A stretch of 14,661 bases of DNA from DASVLX01 sp035552275 (GTDB lineage Bacteria > Actinomycetota > Actinomycetes > Mycobacteriales > Pseudonocardiaceae). The notes beneath the pieces were generated by a model that was given only the letters and a program-made list of their open reading frames with translations, did not search any database and was not told the origin of the DNA. How positions within the stretch are numbered: position 1 is the first letter of the stretch; every line of letters begins with the position of its first letter. Positions 1 to 6,821 of this stretch are shown in pieces. Both the position numbers and the translations under genes were made by a program. The stretch spans positions 1-14,661 of the forward strand of contig DASZLR010000260.1 in NCBI GenBank assembly GCA_035552275.1. The letters are read 5' to 3'.

Positions 1-749
1 CCCTCGCGGATGATGTTGGTGACCGCCGCGCCGGCCGCCGCGGCCGAGTCGAAGGTGGCGACCAGCGTGCACGGGGCCTGTGGCAACGGCCGCAATGCCA
101 GGGTGGCCTTGGTGATCACCCCGAGAGTGCCCTCGCTGCCGATGAACAGCTTGGTCAGGTCATAGCCGGCGACGCCCTTCACGGTCCGCCGGCCGGTGCG
201 CAGCAGTTCGCCGTCGGCGAGCACGACCTCCAGGCCCAACACCGAATCCGTGGTCACGCCGTATTTCACGCAGCACAGCCCGCCGGCGTTGGTGGCCAGG
301 TTGCCGCCGATGGTGCACCAGTCGTAGCTGGACGGGTCGGGCGGATAGAACAGGCCGTGCTTCTCCACCGCGTCACGCAGATCCAGGTTGACCACACCGG
401 GTTGGACGACGGCCAGCCGGTTGTCGGGGTCGATCTCCTCGATCGCGTTCATCTTGGTGGTGACCAGGACAACGCAGCCGTCGACGGCGTTGGCCGCGCC
501 GGACAGCCCGCTGCCCGCGCCGCGCGGCACGATCGGCACCCCGGCCCGCGCGCACGCCCGGACCACCCGCCGCACGGCCTCGGCATCGGCGGGCAGGACC
601 ACGGCCAGTGGTTGCCCGTGCGGCGCGAGCGGCATCATGTCCCGGCCGTAGCTCGCCGTCACGTCCGGGTCGGCGAGCACCGCGTCCGCGCCCAGCGCGA
701 CCCGCAACTCGGCGACCAGATCAGCGGGATGAGGGGGAGCAGCCGTCAT
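1..749 (-). CDS. GlcD-like FAD-binding oxidoreductase (partial, C-terminus beyond window)
   Basis: Flavoprotein of the FAD-linked oxidase (FAD_binding_4, GlcD) superfamily, whose members oxidise 2-hydroxy acids such as glycolate or D-lactate. About 250 N-terminal residues are visible. The FAD-binding fold shows the glycine-rich PRGAGSGLSG at residues 75-84, a PPDPSS segment at 136-141, CTIGGNLATNAGG at 145-157 and GSEGTLGVIT at 204-213; all are typical for the family. The substrate-side C-terminal domain is cut off by the window edge. The ATG at 747-749 shares 4 bp (ATGA) with the stop codon of the upstream dehydrogenase gene, which indicates translational coupling. It carries no Fe-S domain in the visible part, unlike its neighbour. 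Family assignment is firm; the substrate is not decided by the sequence. Confidence 0.93.
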   Translation of the reverse strand, partial: MTAAPPHPADLVAELRVALGADAVLADPDVTASYGRDMMPLAPHGQPLAVVLPADAEAVRRVVRACARAGVPIVPRGAGSGLSGAANAVDGCVVLVTTKMNAIEEIDPDNRLAVVQPGVVNLDLRDAVEKHGLFYPPDPSSYDWCTIGGNLATNAGGLCCVKYGVTTDSVLGLEVVLADGELLRTGRRTVKGVAGYDLTKLFIGSEGTLGVITKATLALRPLPQAPCTLVATFDSAAAAGAAVTNIIRE

Positions 750-3562
750 GTCCTTGACGGTAATCCGCTCGCCAGCAGTTCGGCCAGGTGCCGGCCGCGC
801 CTGTGGACAAGTTGGTCGAGTTGGACGCGGCAGGAGAAACCGTCGGCGAGCAGCACGGTGTCCGGGTCGGCGGCGCGCACGGCGGGCAGCAGCGCGGTTT
901 CCGCGACGGCCACCGACACCTCGTAGTGGCCGCGCTCGACGCCGAAGTTGCCGGCCAGGCCGCAACAACCGCCGACCGAGTCGACGGTCGCCCCAGCGGC
1001 GGACAGCAGCGCGCGGTCGGCGTCCCAGCCGAGCACGGCATGCTGGTGGCAGTGCGGCTGGGCCAGCACGGTCGTCCCGGCCAGCGTCGGCGGTGTCCAT
1101 TGCGGACGATCGGCCAGCAGTTCGGCCAGGGTGCGGACCGGAACCGACGCACCGAGCAACTCGGCGGCATCGCCACGGAACACCGCCGTGCAGGACGGTT
1201 CCAGCCCCACCACCGGGATCCCGGCGGCCACCGAGGGCGCGAGCGCGTCGACCGACCGGCGCAGGATGCGTCGGGCCGCGTCGAGCTGCCCGGTGGAAAT
1301 CCAGGTCAGCCCGCAGCACAGCGCGCGACCCGACTGTGCTTTATCCGGAAGGCGCACCGAGAAACCGGCGTCCTCCAACACCTTCACCGCTGCGACGCCG
1401 ACCTCGGGGGTGAAGTGATTGGTGAAGGTGTCCACCCACAACAGCACCGGATCGCCGGATGTCGGCGGATGTTCGGCGAACCAGCGCCGGAAAGTCTGCT
1501 GGGCGAACGCCGGAAGGCCTCGGCGACCGTCCACTCCGGCCAGTCGCTTGCCGATCGATGCCAATGCCGGGGCGGACATCACGGCGTTCGCCAGCCGGGG
1601 AGCGGTGGCGGCGAGCCGGGCCCAGCGGGGCAGCCAGCCGAGCGTGTAGTGCGCCGCCGGGCGGGGCCGATGCCGATACGTCTGGTGCAGCACCTCGGCC
1701 TTGTAGCTGGCCATGTCCACTCCGGTCGGGCAGTCGACCGCGCATCCCTTGCAGGACAGGCACAAATCCAGCACGTCCCGGACTTCCGGCGAGCGCCAGC
1801 CGCCGCGCACCAGTGTGCCGTTGACCATTTCCTGCAGCACCCGCGCCCGCCCTCGGGTGCTGTCCCGCTCGTCCCGGGTCGCCAGGTACGACGGGCACAT
1901 CACCCCGGTGCCGGTGTTGTCCGCGCGGCATTTGCCGATGCCGACGCAGCGGTGCACCGCGTCCCGGAAATCGCCCTTGTCGTCGTGATACGCCAACGCG
2001 AGCCGGTCGCGAACCGGCCGGGTGAGCGGCAGCCGCAGGTCGGCGTCGACGGGTGCGGGCGCCACGATCACCCCGGGATTCAACAGATCCGCCGGATCGA
2101 ACACCGCCTTGACCGCCGCGAACAGGTCCAGCGCGGCCGGCGAGTACATCAGCGGCAGCAGTTCGCCGCGCGCCCGGCCGTCACCGTGTTCGCCGGACAT
2201 CGAGCCGCCGTACTCCGCGACGAGGGTCGCCGCATCGGTCAGGAACTCCCGGAACAGTGCGGTGCCACCGGATTCGGTGAGCGGGAAGTCGATGCGGATG
2301 TGCACGCAGCCGTCGCCGAAATGCCCGTACGGCGTGCCGGTCAGCCGGCGGTCGGCCAACAGTTGCTCGAACCGCCGCAGGTAGTTTCCGAGCGATGCCG
2401 GTGGCACCGCCGCGTCCTCCCAGCCGGCGTGCCAGGTCCGGCCGGGCGCCGCTCTGGTGGCGAGGCCGGCGCCGTCCTCCCGAATCCGCCACAGCGCGGC
2501 GGTCTCGGCCGGGTCGGTGACCACCCGGCCGGCCAGCGCGTCGGCGTCGGCCCGGACCGTCGTCGCCCGGGCTGCCAGCTCGGCGGCCGAATCACCGGCC
2601 AGCTCAACGAAAAGCCAGCCACCACCGGCCGGCAGTTCCGGCACGGCGGCCGGGCCGCGGCGACGGCGGACCACGTCGACCATGCGGGCGTCCAGACCCT
2701 CGACCGCAATCGGCCGGTGCGGCAGCAGCGCCGGCACCGCGTCTGCGGCGGCCGCCATATCCGGATAGCCCAGCACTACCAGCGTCGTGGCGGCCGGCGC
2801 GCGCACCAGTCTGACCGTGGCGCCGAACAGCACGCCGCAGCCGCCCTCGGTGCCGACCAGCGCCTTGGCCACGTCGAAACCGCGCTCTGGCAACAGATGT
2901 TCCAGCGAGTAGCCCGACGTCTGCCGACCGAACCGGCCGAGTTCGGTGCGGATCGTGCCCAGATTGGCCTGCACAAGTTTGTGTAGCGCGGCGAGTGTCG
3001 GTGACGAAGACGGCTCGGCGCCGCGGGTCGCGGTCAGCCGTTCGCCGGTTCCGGTGAGCAGGTCGAGGGCGAGCACGTTGTCGGCGGTGCGGCCGTAGCC
3101 CAGCGCCCGCGAGCCGCAGGCGTTGTTGCCGATCATGCCGCCGAGGGTGGCGCGGCTGTGCGTGGACGGGTCCGGTCCGAACCGCAGCCCGTGCGGCCTG
3201 GCGGCGCGTTGCAGATCGTCCAGCACCACACCGGGATCGACGCGCGCGGTGCCGGCGTCCGGGTCGATCTGGTGGATGCCGTGCAGGTGCCGGGAGAAGT
3301 CCAGGACCAGGCCGGAGCCGACGGCGTTGCCGGCGATGGACGTGCCCGCGCCGCGCGGGGTGATCGGCACGCCGAGCCGCCGGCAGGTCTCCACCGCCGC
3401 GACAACCTCGTCAGCGGACCGGGGGAACGCCACCGCCGTCGGCACCACCCGATACAGCGAGGCGTCAGCGGAGTACTCCGCCCGCCGCCGAGTCGAGATG
3501 TCCACTTCGGACACGCCGGCTCGACGCAGTTCGCGCACGAGGTCGGCCGCACCGGGTGCCAT
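746..3562 (-). CDS. FAD-linked oxidase / Fe-S (GlcD-GlcF fusion) dehydrogenase, D-lactate or glycolate type
   Basis: A 938-residue two-part respiratory-type dehydrogenase expected at the inner face of the membrane, passing electrons from a 2-hydroxy acid via FAD and Fe-S clusters to a quinone or other acceptor (family knowledge). The N-terminal half has the FAD_binding_4 motif PRGAGTSIAGNAVG at about 69-82, a GNNACGSRA stretch, and in the oxidase C-terminal domain GHFGDGCVHI and SGEHGDGRARGELLP, as in Dld-II and GlcD. From about residue 538 come two cysteine clusters (CVGIGKC, then CLSCKGCAVDCP near 599-610) for 4Fe-4S binding, then two CCG motifs (CCGLTW near 746 and CCGLAGNFG near 864) of the GlcF/LutA type. 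I chose the ATG at 3562 over an in-frame TTG at 3571; no clear Shine-Dalgarno precedes either. It begins 21 bp after the peptidase gene and overlaps the next gene by 4 bp, so the three genes probably share a transcript. The exact substrate is open. Confidence 0.93.
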   Translation of the reverse strand: MAPGAADLVRELRRAGVSEVDISTRRRAEYSADASLYRVVPTAVAFPRSADEVVAAVETCRRLGVPITPRGAGTSIAGNAVGSGLVLDFSRHLHGIHQIDPDAGTARVDPGVVLDDLQRAARPHGLRFGPDPSTHSRATLGGMIGNNACGSRALGYGRTADNVLALDLLTGTGERLTATRGAEPSSSPTLAALHKLVQANLGTIRTELGRFGRQTSGYSLEHLLPERGFDVAKALVGTEGGCGVLFGATVRLVRAPAATTLVVLGYPDMAAAADAVPALLPHRPIAVEGLDARMVDVVRRRRGPAAVPELPAGGGWLFVELAGDSAAELAARATTVRADADALAGRVVTDPAETAALWRIREDGAGLATRAAPGRTWHAGWEDAAVPPASLGNYLRRFEQLLADRRLTGTPYGHFGDGCVHIRIDFPLTESGGTALFREFLTDAATLVAEYGGSMSGEHGDGRARGELLPLMYSPAALDLFAAVKAVFDPADLLNPGVIVAPAPVDADLRLPLTRPVRDRLALAYHDDKGDFRDAVHRCVGIGKCRADNTGTGVMCPSYLATRDERDSTRGRARVLQEMVNGTLVRGGWRSPEVRDVLDLCLSCKGCAVDCPTGVDMASYKAEVLHQTYRHRPRPAAHYTLGWLPRWARLAATAPRLANAVMSAPALASIGKRLAGVDGRRGLPAFAQQTFRRWFAEHPPTSGDPVLLWVDTFTNHFTPEVGVAAVKVLEDAGFSVRLPDKAQSGRALCCGLTWISTGQLDAARRILRRSVDALAPSVAAGIPVVGLEPSCTAVFRGDAAELLGASVPVRTLAELLADRPQWTPPTLAGTTVLAQPHCHQHAVLGWDADRALLSAAGATVDSVGGCCGLAGNFGVERGHYEVSVAVAETALLPAVRAADPDTVLLADGFSCRVQLDQLVHRRGRHLAELLASGLPSRT

Positions 3563-3583
3563 GCCACCCAATGTAGTGGCGGG

Positions 3584-4885
3584 TCATCCGCCCAGCTGGG
3601 CCACCAGCGCCGGCACGAACGCGGCCGCGTCCACCGTGCCCCACCCGGAGGCGACGTCGAAGCCCGGTCCAGCGGAGAATCCCTGCACCCCGGCATAGGA
3701 GTTGTCGCCCGAGGTCACGTCGACCAGGCCGGCGCCCGCGCCGACCGGTCCGAGCTGGTAGAGCGCGTCGTTCACGGAGCCCAGCGGGCCGCCGTAGGAC
3801 TGGGTGGCCAGCGCCAGCACCCCGGCGAACAGCGGCGCGGCCTCGGACGTGCCGTCCGCGCCGGCCATGGTGATGTCCGGTTCGGACCGCTGGTCCACGC
3901 CGGTGACACCGGCGACGCCGTTCTGCCAGGACGGCCGGCCGTAGGTCTTGGACAGGCCGGCTCCGGAGTCCGGCCAGAGCGTGTCCGGCAGGTCGGTCGC
4001 CTGTTCGCCGGGGCCGTTGATCGTGCCGCCGACGGCGGTGACCAGCGGATCGGACGCCGGCCAGCTCGCCACCTGATGGGGGAACACGTCCTGGCACTGG
4101 TACTGGGAGACCGTCGTGTTGTCGGTGGCGCCGCAGTCGCCGCTGGCCGCGACAACCGGGATGCCGGCCGCCTGGGCCGCGCGCAGGCCGTAGTCCAGGG
4201 TGGTCGGGTCGGTGAGGTTCGGGAAGTCCTCTTCGGGGGTGCCGAAGGACAGCGAGACGACATCGGCGAGACGGTGCGCGGCGATATAGCTGATCGAGTC
4301 CATCATCTCCGGCATACCGGCCAGGCCCTCGGTCTCGTTCACCGGCGTGGCCGCGATGACGATGTGCGCGGCCGGAGCGATGGCGTGCACCATCACGATG
4401 TCCAGGTCGGTCTCGCCGATCCAGTCATCGCAGCCGATCTTGGCTTCCTGGTCGGGAGTGCAGTTCGGCAGCGCGCCGGCCGGGGTGATCACGCTGAGGT
4501 TGGCCGGCGGCAGGTCATGCGCGGCGCTGTACTTGCTCAGCACCTCGGCCGCGTCCGGATCACCGAAGGAGTCCACGACCGCGACGGTGCTGCCCGAGCC
4601 GTCGGTGCCGGAGTGCCAGAGCGTGGGGACGCCGTAGGCGACGGTCTGTTCCGGCAGGTCGGCGGTGAGCCGGTCGAGCGCGGCGACCCGGCCGGCGATG
4701 GTGTGCTGGGCGCCGATCTGCCGCGCGGCACTGCCCAGCCGGGCCTTGATCAGCGGCTGGGCGGGTTGATCGGTGGCCGCTTGGGCGATGGGCATCGGTC
4801 CGGCCAGAGTGGCCAGGGTGGCTGTGATCGCGGCGAGAACAACTGTGCTGAACGCCGTCCCCCGCCTGTTCATCGCTGCCCGCAC
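3584..4885 (-). CDS. Secreted S53-family (sedolisin-type) serine-carboxyl peptidase
   Basis: A 433-residue exported endopeptidase. The N-terminus has arginines followed by a hydrophobic segment ending AQA at 34-36, a signal peptide with probable cleavage after residue 36. The sedolisin catalytic set is visible: Glu158 and Asp162 in GETDLDIV (E-x3-D spacing), the oxyanion Asp250 in ASGDCG, and the nucleophile Ser347 in DGTSEAAP, where Asp344 replaces the first Ser of the usual SGTS. The C-terminal DVTSGDN and SGWG segment matches the calcium-binding region of the family. Only about 45 residues separate the signal peptide from the catalytic core, so the usual large pro-kumamolisin domain is missing. 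I chose the GTG at 4885 because a GGAGGG ribosome-binding site (4894-4899 on the plus strand as CCCTCC) lies 8 nt upstream; the frame stays open upstream to 5041, but those residues look non-coding. It precedes the dehydrogenase genes by 21 bp. Confidence 0.9.
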   Translation of the reverse strand: MRAAMNRRGTAFSTVVLAAITATLATLAGPMPIAQAATDQPAQPLIKARLGSAARQIGAQHTIAGRVAALDRLTADLPEQTVAYGVPTLWHSGTDGSGSTVAVVDSFGDPDAAEVLSKYSAAHDLPPANLSVITPAGALPNCTPDQEAKIGCDDWIGETDLDIVMVHAIAPAAHIVIAATPVNETEGLAGMPEMMDSISYIAAHRLADVVSLSFGTPEEDFPNLTDPTTLDYGLRAAQAAGIPVVAASGDCGATDNTTVSQYQCQDVFPHQVASWPASDPLVTAVGGTINGPGEQATDLPDTLWPDSGAGLSKTYGRPSWQNGVAGVTGVDQRSEPDITMAGADGTSEAAPLFAGVLALATQSYGGPLGSVNDALYQLGPVGAGAGLVDVTSGDNSYAGVQGFSAGPGFDVASGWGTVDAAAFVPALVAQLGG

Positions 4886-4893
4886 GCGCGTCG

Positions 4894-4899
4894 CCCTCC
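4894..4899 (-). promoter_or_regulatory. Ribosome binding site that sets the S53 peptidase GTG start
   Basis: GGAGGG on the minus strand lies 8 nt before the GTG at 4885. It supports that start over the in-frame ATG at 4873 and over the longer open frame that begins near 5041. Confidence 0.75.
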
Positions 4900-5073
4900 G
4901 TGTCCAGTTGTCCACAATGCGTTCGCGCTGACCGTAGGGGCGAATCGCTGCCCTCGCCACCGACTTCATCCGGTCGAGTGATGTCGGCAGGATCAGCCCG
5001 ACTGGACGATATGTCTCGTGGAACCCACCGACGACGCACATTCCGCTCGCCCTGAGCCCGCACCCACCCGTGG

Positions 5074-5087
5074 CCGGCGAGCGCCGG
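5074..5087 (-). terminator. Small GC hairpin after the esterase gene
   Basis: CCGGCGCTCGCCGG on the minus strand forms a stem of CCGGC with GCCGG, 9 nt after the esterase stop codon. There is no U-run, so it is at best a weak intrinsic terminator; in high-GC actinomycetes such hairpins without U tracts are common. Confidence 0.35.
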
Positions 5088-5096
5088 ATTAGTTGG

Positions 5097-6068
5097 TCAG
5101 GCGCCGAGGGAGGCCATCAGGCGGGGGAAGATTCTTTCCAGCTCGTGTTTCCAGACCTCCGTGTGCCCGCCGGTTTCGGCTGGCCACCAGTAGGAATCGA
5201 CGGACAGGCCCATATCGTTCCGCAGATGGTCCACATAGGCGACACTCTGCTCGTGGAAAAGTCGCTCGACGGAATCGGTCGTGGTGGCTCCGGCCCCGAC
5301 GAACAATTCTACCCCGGACAATCCGGCCGCACTGGCCACGGTGTACGGATCGTGCGCCAGCCAGTAATCCAGCTCCGGCTGGCTGCGGCGGGGATCGCCC
5401 CACACCCGCCGCCAGTCGTTGAGCAGGCATCCTTCGCCGGGCAGATCGATGTCACCGACCTCGGCCGGTGTGCTCGCCGGATCGCGGTGGAAACGCAGCG
5501 GATCAAGATGGCCGCTCAGCGACGCGGCCGCCGCGAACATTCCCGGATATTTCACCGGAAATGTCATCGAACCTTCCGCGCCCATCGAATATCCGGCGAT
5601 CGCGTGCACGTCGGCGGCCCGGTAGCCGCGTTCGAGGATCTGCCGGACGTCGGTCATCAGAAAAGTCTCCCATTTCGGGTTTCCCCAGGTGGGATTTCCG
5701 GCCTCGTCCGGGTTGTACCAGTCCGCGTACTCGCCGCACGAACTCGTTTCCGGTATCGCGATGATCGCGTCCCGATACCGCGCCCACGAGCGCAGCCCGG
5801 TGCCGTCGGTGTAGGTGTAGTCGTTGAATCCGCCATGCAGCAGCCACAGCGTCGGCCAGGTCCGCCGCGCGTCGGCCGACCAACCCGGCGGCAACAGCAG
5901 CCGCACCACCTTGATGCTCAGCAGCGTGTCGACGCACGGCGACCACACGCCGATATCGAGTAGCTGACCGTCCCGCCGTTCCCACGCGACCCGCGCGCCG
6001 CCCTCAGCGATGTCAGCCGTCGTCCCCACAACCGTCCCCACAGAAACCCCACAAACCCCTCGCCCCAC
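5097..6068 (-). CDS. Alpha/beta-hydrolase esterase (esterase D / antigen-85-like, PF00756 type)
   Basis: An acyl-ester hydrolase or acyltransferase of the esterase family that includes mycolyltransferase-like and S-formylglutathione-hydrolase-like proteins. An LLHGG oxyanion segment is at about 76-80, the nucleophile elbow GYSMG has Ser161, and the likely catalytic histidine is His302 in GGHTEVW; the acid residue is not certain. The body (VRLLLPPGW onward) resembles secreted actinobacterial members, but no clear signal peptide precedes it: the first about 18 residues are Gly/Val-rich without an Arg/Lys n-region. The start is uncertain. In-frame GTG codons at 6068, 6041 and 6029 are all possible and none has a well-placed Shine-Dalgarno, so the listed start is the maximal one. 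The product may be cytoplasmic, or the 5' end may have been rearranged, because a remnant of another gene lies just upstream. It is probably transcribed divergently from marR. Confidence 0.82.
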   Translation of the reverse strand: MGRGVCGVSVGTVVGTTADIAEGGARVAWERRDGQLLDIGVWSPCVDTLLSIKVVRLLLPPGWSADARRTWPTLWLLHGGFNDYTYTDGTGLRSWARYRDAIIAIPETSSCGEYADWYNPDEAGNPTWGNPKWETFLMTDVRQILERGYRAADVHAIAGYSMGAEGSMTFPVKYPGMFAAAASLSGHLDPLRFHRDPASTPAEVGDIDLPGEGCLLNDWRRVWGDPRRSQPELDYWLAHDPYTVASAAGLSGVELFVGAGATTTDSVERLFHEQSVAYVDHLRNDMGLSVDSYWWPAETGGHTEVWKHELERIFPRLMASLGA

Positions 6069-6145
6069 CCCAACATACCGACCTGCGGCTCGGAGCGGTC
6101 CAGGGTGATCGACGCGAGTCGAATGTCAGAGGTCACGGCCATCAT
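6060..6145 (-). pseudogene. Possible remnant of a VOC/glyoxalase-family gene start
   Basis: On the minus strand a GAGGG ribosome-binding site (6148-6152) precedes two adjacent ATG codons (6145 and 6142). The second opens a peptide beginning MAVTSDIRLASITLDRSEP, which resembles the first beta strand of VOC (glyoxalase/bleomycin resistance) proteins, usually of the form DIRLASxxLDCxDP. Third positions in this frame are mostly G or C, as in real genes here. After about 20 codons the similarity ends; the frame continues as Gly/Trp-rich sequence into the esterase gene in another frame and stops at 5918. I read it as a truncated gene start left by a deletion. It could instead be a short functional peptide or a chance match. 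Confidence 0.35.
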
Positions 6146-6230
6146 GTCCCTCAGGTCGCCCGGTGGCGTGAGCGCCGGCGGTGGGACCAGCGTCACACGA
6201 TCGGCGGTCGGGGAATGAGCCGGCGAGGTA

Positions 6231-6251
6231 TATGGTTGTAGCGACCAACTA
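6231..6251 (+). promoter_or_regulatory. Putative marR promoter -10 with overlapping MarR operator
   Basis: TGGTTG at 6233-6238 and CAACTA at 6246-6251 form an imperfect inverted repeat (5 of 6 positions, 7 bp apart), like the TAGTTG/CAACTA operators of many actinobacterial MarR-exporter units. A possible -10 hexamer TATGGT (6231-6236) overlaps the left half, so binding would block the promoter. No good -35 is visible. This position, about 34 bp before the marR start codon, suggests autorepression relieved by an exporter substrate. Confidence 0.5.
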
Positions 6252-6284
6252 CTTGCATGGCACGCACAACCAGAGGAGCCAACG

Positions 6285-6821
6285 GTGCGGACGGAAACTC
6301 AGTCGACACCGACGCCGACCGTCAGCGAAGATCGCCATGACGAGACTGCGGCGATGGTGCACCAGTTCGTGCGGTTCATGCGCCTGCTGAAACGCATCAG
6401 CGCCCGGTTTGCTTCCCAGCAGGAGGACGGCATCGAGCATGCCGCCTATGTGCTGCTGGCGAACCTGGTGATGGACGGCCCGCAGCGCACCACCACGCTC
6501 GCCGAGGCGGTGCACGCGGACACCTCGACGGTCAGCCGCCAGATCGGCGCGCTGGTCCGCCACGGACTCGTCGCCCGCGAGGCCGACCCGGTCGATGGCC
6601 GAGCCTGCCTGCTGGTGGCGACCCCGGAGGGCAAACAGTGCTACGAGCAGCAGCACCGCGCTCGGATCGCCGACCTCGCCCGAACCCTGGAGCACTGGTC
6701 CGCCGATGACCTGCGCAGCGCCGCGACTCTGCTCGACCGGCTGAACACCGACCTGGAAAACCACGAACTACGTAAGAACGGCGCCACCAGCGCCGCGAGC
6801 CCGAAGGGGGGAAACCGATGA
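6285..6821 (+). CDS. MarR-family transcriptional regulator
   Basis: A 178-residue winged-helix repressor expected to control the downstream exporter. The domain spans roughly residues 22-150: a dimerisation helix from 22, the helix-turn-helix with TTLAEAVHADTSTVSRQIGAL at about 70-90 (recognition helix 79-92), and a wing DPVDGRACLLVATPEGK at 101-117 with the usual D-x-R pattern. The GTG start at 6285 has GAGGAG (6273-6278) 6 nt upstream. The stop codon overlaps the exporter ATG by 4 bp (ATGA), so the two genes are translationally coupled. A short tail of about 20 residues after the last helix is Gly/Ala/Ser-rich. A MarR plus DHA2 exporter unit is a common drug-responsive arrangement; the ligand is unknown. 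Confidence 0.94.
   Translation: MRTETQSTPTPTVSEDRHDETAAMVHQFVRFMRLLKRISARFASQQEDGIEHAAYVLLANLVMDGPQRTTTLAEAVHADTSTVSRQIGALVRHGLVAREADPVDGRACLLVATPEGKQCYEQQHRARIADLARTLEHWSADDLRSAATLLDRLNTDLENHELRKNGATSAASPKGGNR

Noticed and set aside
788..2986. Long plus-strand open frame opposite the fusion dehydrogenase
   Set aside because: Arg/Gly/Gln-rich translation without recognisable domains; it is the expected antisense shadow of a high-GC gene whose own protein has clear FAD and Fe-S motifs.
4901..4914. Direct repeat TGGACA-AC-TGGACA (minus strand) before the peptidase ribosome-binding site
   Set aside because: Only two short copies; too little to call an operator, and no spaced -10 follows it convincingly.
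3158..4981. Long plus-strand open frame opposite the S53 peptidase
   Set aside because: Low-complexity Gly/Arg/Val translation; the minus-strand frame has a signal peptide and full active site.
4886..5041. 52-residue upstream extension of the S53 peptidase
   Set aside because: It would bury the signal peptide; a GGAGGG ribosome-binding site points to the GTG at 4885.
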